A DNA stretch of 64,000 nt from Streptomyces sp. NBC_01268 (GTDB lineage Bacteria > Actinomycetota > Actinomycetes > Streptomycetales > Streptomycetaceae). The notes under the pieces were generated by a model. That model made no database searches and was not told the origin of the DNA. It saw only the letters and a program-made list of their open reading frames with translations. The stretch's first letter is position 1, and each line of letters starts with the position of its first letter. Below, in pieces: positions 62,301-64,000 of the stretch. The DNA lies in assembly GCF_036240795.1 (NCBI RefSeq), contig NZ_CP108454.1:6942001-7006000 (forward strand), in the 5' to 3' direction. Both the position numbers and the translations under genes were made by a program.

Positions 62301-64000
62301 TCCTGGATCGAGGTGACGTTGCCGGCCGGGTCGTAGGTGTAGCCGCGGTTCGACACCAGGTTGCCGCTGACCAGGCCGGGGTCGTTCTTCTCCCGGTACA
62401 CGGCCTGCTCCTGGAGCGCGCCGCTGCCCTCGTCGTACGAGTTCTGCGTCCACACGCGGTACGGCTGCGAGCCGAGGGTGGAACGGAGCACCTGGCCGTA
62501 CGGCGAGTACGTGGTCTCGGCGCCGTACCAGTCCTTGCCGGACAGTGAGAGGGCGTTGCCGTCCTTGTTGTAGCGGACGACCAGCTTCTCGGCGTCCAGC
62601 TTGCCGATGGCGGGGACCTGCGCCTCTTCCAGCGCGCCCGTGTCCGAGTAGGAGTACCCGTAGGTGTAGTCCTTCTTCAGACCCCACGTGTCGACGATCG
62701 ACTGCGGGAGGGACAGCGTGGTGGAGGTCGGGTCGTAGTCCTCGGTGTAGCCGTTGACCTTCTGCGTGTACGCCAGGCCGTCCGTCCAGCGGGTGGCGGT
62801 GGCGGGCATGCCCTTGCCGCCCGGGACGGTGTCGTACGTGTAGTCGGCGAGAACGGTGCCGTTGGCGTCGTTCAGGCGCTGCTGCTTCGGCCGCGACAGC
62901 TCGTCGTAGCTGTTCCAGACCTTGGTGCCGACGGCGTTGGTGCTCGTCAGCGGCCGGCCGAGACTGTCGTACGTGTTACGCGTCGTGCCGGAGTCCGGGT
63001 CGGTCGCCGTCTCCAGACGGCTGCGCCGGTCGTAGGTCCAGGACCACGGGTGGGCCTTGTCGGCCGAGCTGGTGGCCTTCACCATCAGGCCGCGCGTGTC
63101 GTAGTCGTACGACATCGACGTGCGGCCGTTGGGTGCGGCCGGGTTGAACGTGTCCGTCCGGACGGTGCGGCCCAGGGCGTCGGTGAAGACCTGGTAGGAC
63201 GAGGCGCCCTGCGGCTGGATGACCTTCGACCAGTCCTGGCCGTACTCGTACTTCGTGGCCCGCTCCTCGAAGGGTTCGGACGAGGCCTCACCGGCCGCGT
63301 TGACCTTCTTGAGGTACGGGGTCTCCTGCACCACGCGGCCGAGGCCGTCGTAGGAGTATCGGGTGATGTTCGGGATGGCGGTGTCGGCGAGCGGGGTGAA
63401 GAGCTCGCCGGGCTTGGCGTCCTTGGTGAGGTAGGAGTTGTTGGTCTGCCAGACCTCGCCGGAGCTGTTGTAGAGGGTGTCGGTGACGAGCCAGCCGGCG
63501 TCGTTGTCGGCCTCCTCCAGCGCCTGCCGCTCGCGGCCGAGGCCGTCGTACAGCGTCACCGAGGTCTCGACCCGGTCCTCGTAGCCACGCGCGTACGTCG
63601 TGACGAACGGAGGCTTGCGGATCTTCTTGTTCGGGTCCTCCGGGTCGTTCTCCTCCGCGGGGATCGTGTAGACCGCGCGGAAGTCCGGCACGGCGCCCGT
63701 CGTCGGCGTGCGGCCCGGGGACCAGGCCTCGGCGAGACGGCCCAGCGGGTCGAACTTCGCCTCGCTCACGTTGCCGTTGGGGTCGGTCGTCTTCAGCGTG
63801 ACGGCGCGACCGGGCTCCAGCTCGCGGGTCTGCTCGTGCAGGAGCGCGTTCTTCTCGGTCACCTTGAAGACCTGACCCGTGGGCGGGTCGTAGGTGATCG
63901 TGGCGGACTTCTGCGCGGGGTCGGTCTGCCGGACCACCCGGCCGACGGCGTCGAAGCCGGTGGTGCCGTTGGTCTGGAAGCCGGTGCCGTCGCCGTTGAG
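59333..64000 (-). CDS. RHS/YD-repeat polymorphic toxin with ricin-type lectin, HINT and deaminase domains (C-terminal part)
   Basis: The frame is open from the right edge to TAG 59333, so over 1,550 C-terminal residues are present and the N-terminus is missing. Many YD repeats (YDGLGRVVQE, YDPAGNVTSI, YDLLGNRTKL) form the RHS shell. At 61415-61800 a ricin-B lectin module (KCLDLKSG, CLQPTGN, LCLAVQG, QQW) interrupts it. The core ends GARLYDPAVGRFLSVDP near 61000. An Ala/Lys coiled coil and Gly/Ser linker follow. A HINT domain (C at 60185 in CNSFVPGTK, TDGHPFWV, Asn at 59741 in LVHND) should cleave and free the last ~135 residues, a deaminase-like toxin with HGGCGEIGAL and MCPSCRKLF (zinc C-x-E plus CxxC, YwqJ-like). 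Confidence 0.9.
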   Translation of the reverse strand, partial: LNGDGTGFQTNGTTGFDAVGRVVRQTDPAQKSATITYDPPTGQVFKVTEKNALLHEQTRELEPGRAVTLKTTDPNGNVSEAKFDPLGRLAEAWSPGRTPTTGAVPDFRAVYTIPAEENDPEDPNKKIRKPPFVTTYARGYEDRVETSVTLYDGLGRERQALEEADNDAGWLVTDTLYNSSGEVWQTNNSYLTKDAKPGELFTPLADTAIPNITRYSYDGLGRVVQETPYLKKVNAAGEASSEPFEERATKYEYGQDWSKVIQPQGASSYQVFTDALGRTVRTDTFNPAAPNGRTSMSYDYDTRGLMVKATSSADKAHPWSWTYDRRSRLETATDPDSGTTRNTYDSLGRPLTSTNAVGTKVWNSYDELSRPKQQRLNDANGTVLADYTYDTVPGGKGMPATATRWTDGLAYTQKVNGYTEDYDPTSTTLSLPQSIVDTWGLKKDYTYGYSYSDTGALEEAQVPAIGKLDAEKLVVRYNKDGNALSLSGKDWYGAETTYSPYGQVLRSTLGSQPYRVWTQNSYDEGSGALQEQAVYREKNDPGLVSGNLVSNRGYTYDPAGNVTSIQEKSVGIEERQCFSYDPLGQLKSAWTSKDQTACSTPKNTDGTLNVAAGKDNSGYWQEYEYDLLGNRTKLTENDLTGDTTKNAVTTYAYGKNVAKDQPHTLTKVSKTYKTPAGAQVTAEATRLYELTGDTKSITSIQNGDKQDLSWTYDGKIDRITGQGSGGKTPYVGLGQKCLDLKSGLASAGNAVQLYQCNATVAQAWHFDPVPGQADANLGTMEVYDTWCLQPTGNTAGSAVQLQKCGTTTAAATAQQLKRNASGQLTHVASGLCLAVQGAANVNGTAIVLATCDAAQAAQQWLAQNDTRHIYGPDGNRLLTIKGKQATLTLGDSEVTVQQGGILVQTQRTYSVPGGAVMRYANGTGGETLLAQTADHQGSAYTEVGLYSGMPVRIRKQDPYGNQRGADTAGQNIQNHRGFLGKARDDASGFQPLGARLYDPAVGRFLSVDPVLDLNDPLQSNGYGYAHNNPVTFADPTGLSISLTATERAAALAGAGLSAAQVAEAEAMQGKSLTSVILAVAWETLKDFIGINDAMACFGGDMWSCGSLIIGAIPWSKLGKIPSVLKAVNRTIDAIQAFKAAKKAAEIVLKAAKAAEEAALKAKTLAIEKAKKEAAQRAQKKAAEQAKRTADKAVQQTKKTGNPVHKQAQAKSAPKASSQSNKGGGKAGGGSKVNTSKPGGSSGGSSRGKGGTSGGGGSGKADSQRSGSGGGGGCNSFVPGTKVLMADGSTKPIDQVKAGDKVLATDEKTGETRVETVTAEIKGQGLKKLVKVTIDVDGAKGTKTAMVTATDGHPFWVPELGEWIKATDLRTGQWLQTSKGTYVQIASVRRWTAQAATVYNLTVSDVHTYYALAGATPVLVHNDGGQEPHVCEITGDPSDELLDYADEHEGQTNVVAQVFTADGEHFALGMSMNRSISGLTPNVRTAVQLQEHHGGCGEIGALCELERRGLPIGGARSQAVDVHGGSDDYEWERHGAHREMCPSCRKLFTYLLTVNH

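Noticed and set aside
59525..62548. Thousand-codon frame on the plus strand opposite the RHS gene
   Set aside because: Composition is Val/Gly/Leu/Asp-repetitive as expected from antisense of YD repeats; no ribosome site or motif, while the minus strand has clear domains.

Overview
The window reads as chromosomal DNA of a Streptomyces-type actinomycete. G+C is very high, GTG starts are common, and coding is dense with many 4-nt stop/start overlaps. The gene content fits: a conservon, a hopanoid operon, a 2-methylisoborneol operon with an encapsulin, and a c-di-AMP riboswitch before a cell-wall hydrolase. From memory, much of the order from the SCO6745-like gene and idi through the hopanoid operon resembles one arm region of the S. 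coelicolor chromosome. This is recall, not a search.

Layout. 1-8.3 kb holds the N-terminus of Tex, an SCO6745-family protein, a GlxA-type AraC regulator with a DJ-1/PfpI protein, an atypical crotonase, an anti-sigma-type ATPase, type I IPP isomerase, a methyltransferase-acetyltransferase fusion with a possible leader peptide, and a CDF metal exporter. 8.7-15.8 kb is one tightly coupled unit: two CDP-alcohol phosphatidyltransferases, a sugar/polyol-phosphate nucleotidyltransferase, a glycerol-1-phosphate-dehydrogenase-like enzyme, a GT2 glycosyltransferase and a TagGH-type ABC exporter. It looks like a pathway for an unusual phospho-polyol lipid or polymer. 16.8-26.6 kb is the hopanoid operon (hpnC, hpnD, hpnE, polyprenyl synthase, shc, hpnG-like, hpnH, aminotransferase). 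After it come a XRE-cupin regulator with two operator-like palindromes and a 50-aa membrane protein.

27.5-30.8 kb carries a tyrosine phosphatase, a c-di-AMP riboswitch controlling a LysM-M23 peptidase with a poly-serine linker, and an SGNH hydrolase. 30.8-35.9 kb (minus strand) is a complete five-gene STM4015-STM4014-STM4013-STM4012-STM4011 operon: an LRR protein, an ATP-grasp-like protein, a sulfatase-fold hydrolase and two radical SAM enzymes. I know of no assigned product for this set, and it is the best candidate for an undescribed system here. 36-44.5 kb has a SIMPL protein, a TetR/Glu-Leu-dehydrogenase operon with a perfect palindrome at its promoter, a metallo-beta-lactamase-fold hydrolase, and a conservon (sensor ATPase, roadblock, DUF742, small GTPase) with a GAF protein. 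44.6-46.4 kb has an unusual acyl-CoA dehydrogenase in lower-G+C DNA.

46.4-52.8 kb has a YjbR-like protein, a split transketolase under a SoxR-like box, tRNA-Pro(GGG), a deoxynucleoside kinase, and a phosphoesterase-MFS-TolB-like operon. 53.4-57.1 kb is the family 2B encapsulin, 2-methylisoborneol synthase and GPP C-methyltransferase operon. After a secreted serine hydrolase, the window ends in a SUKH-like putative immunity gene and the C-terminal 1.5 kb-plus of protein of a giant RHS/YD toxin. That toxin has an embedded ricin-type lectin, a HINT autoprotease and a C-terminal deaminase domain; it runs off the right edge.
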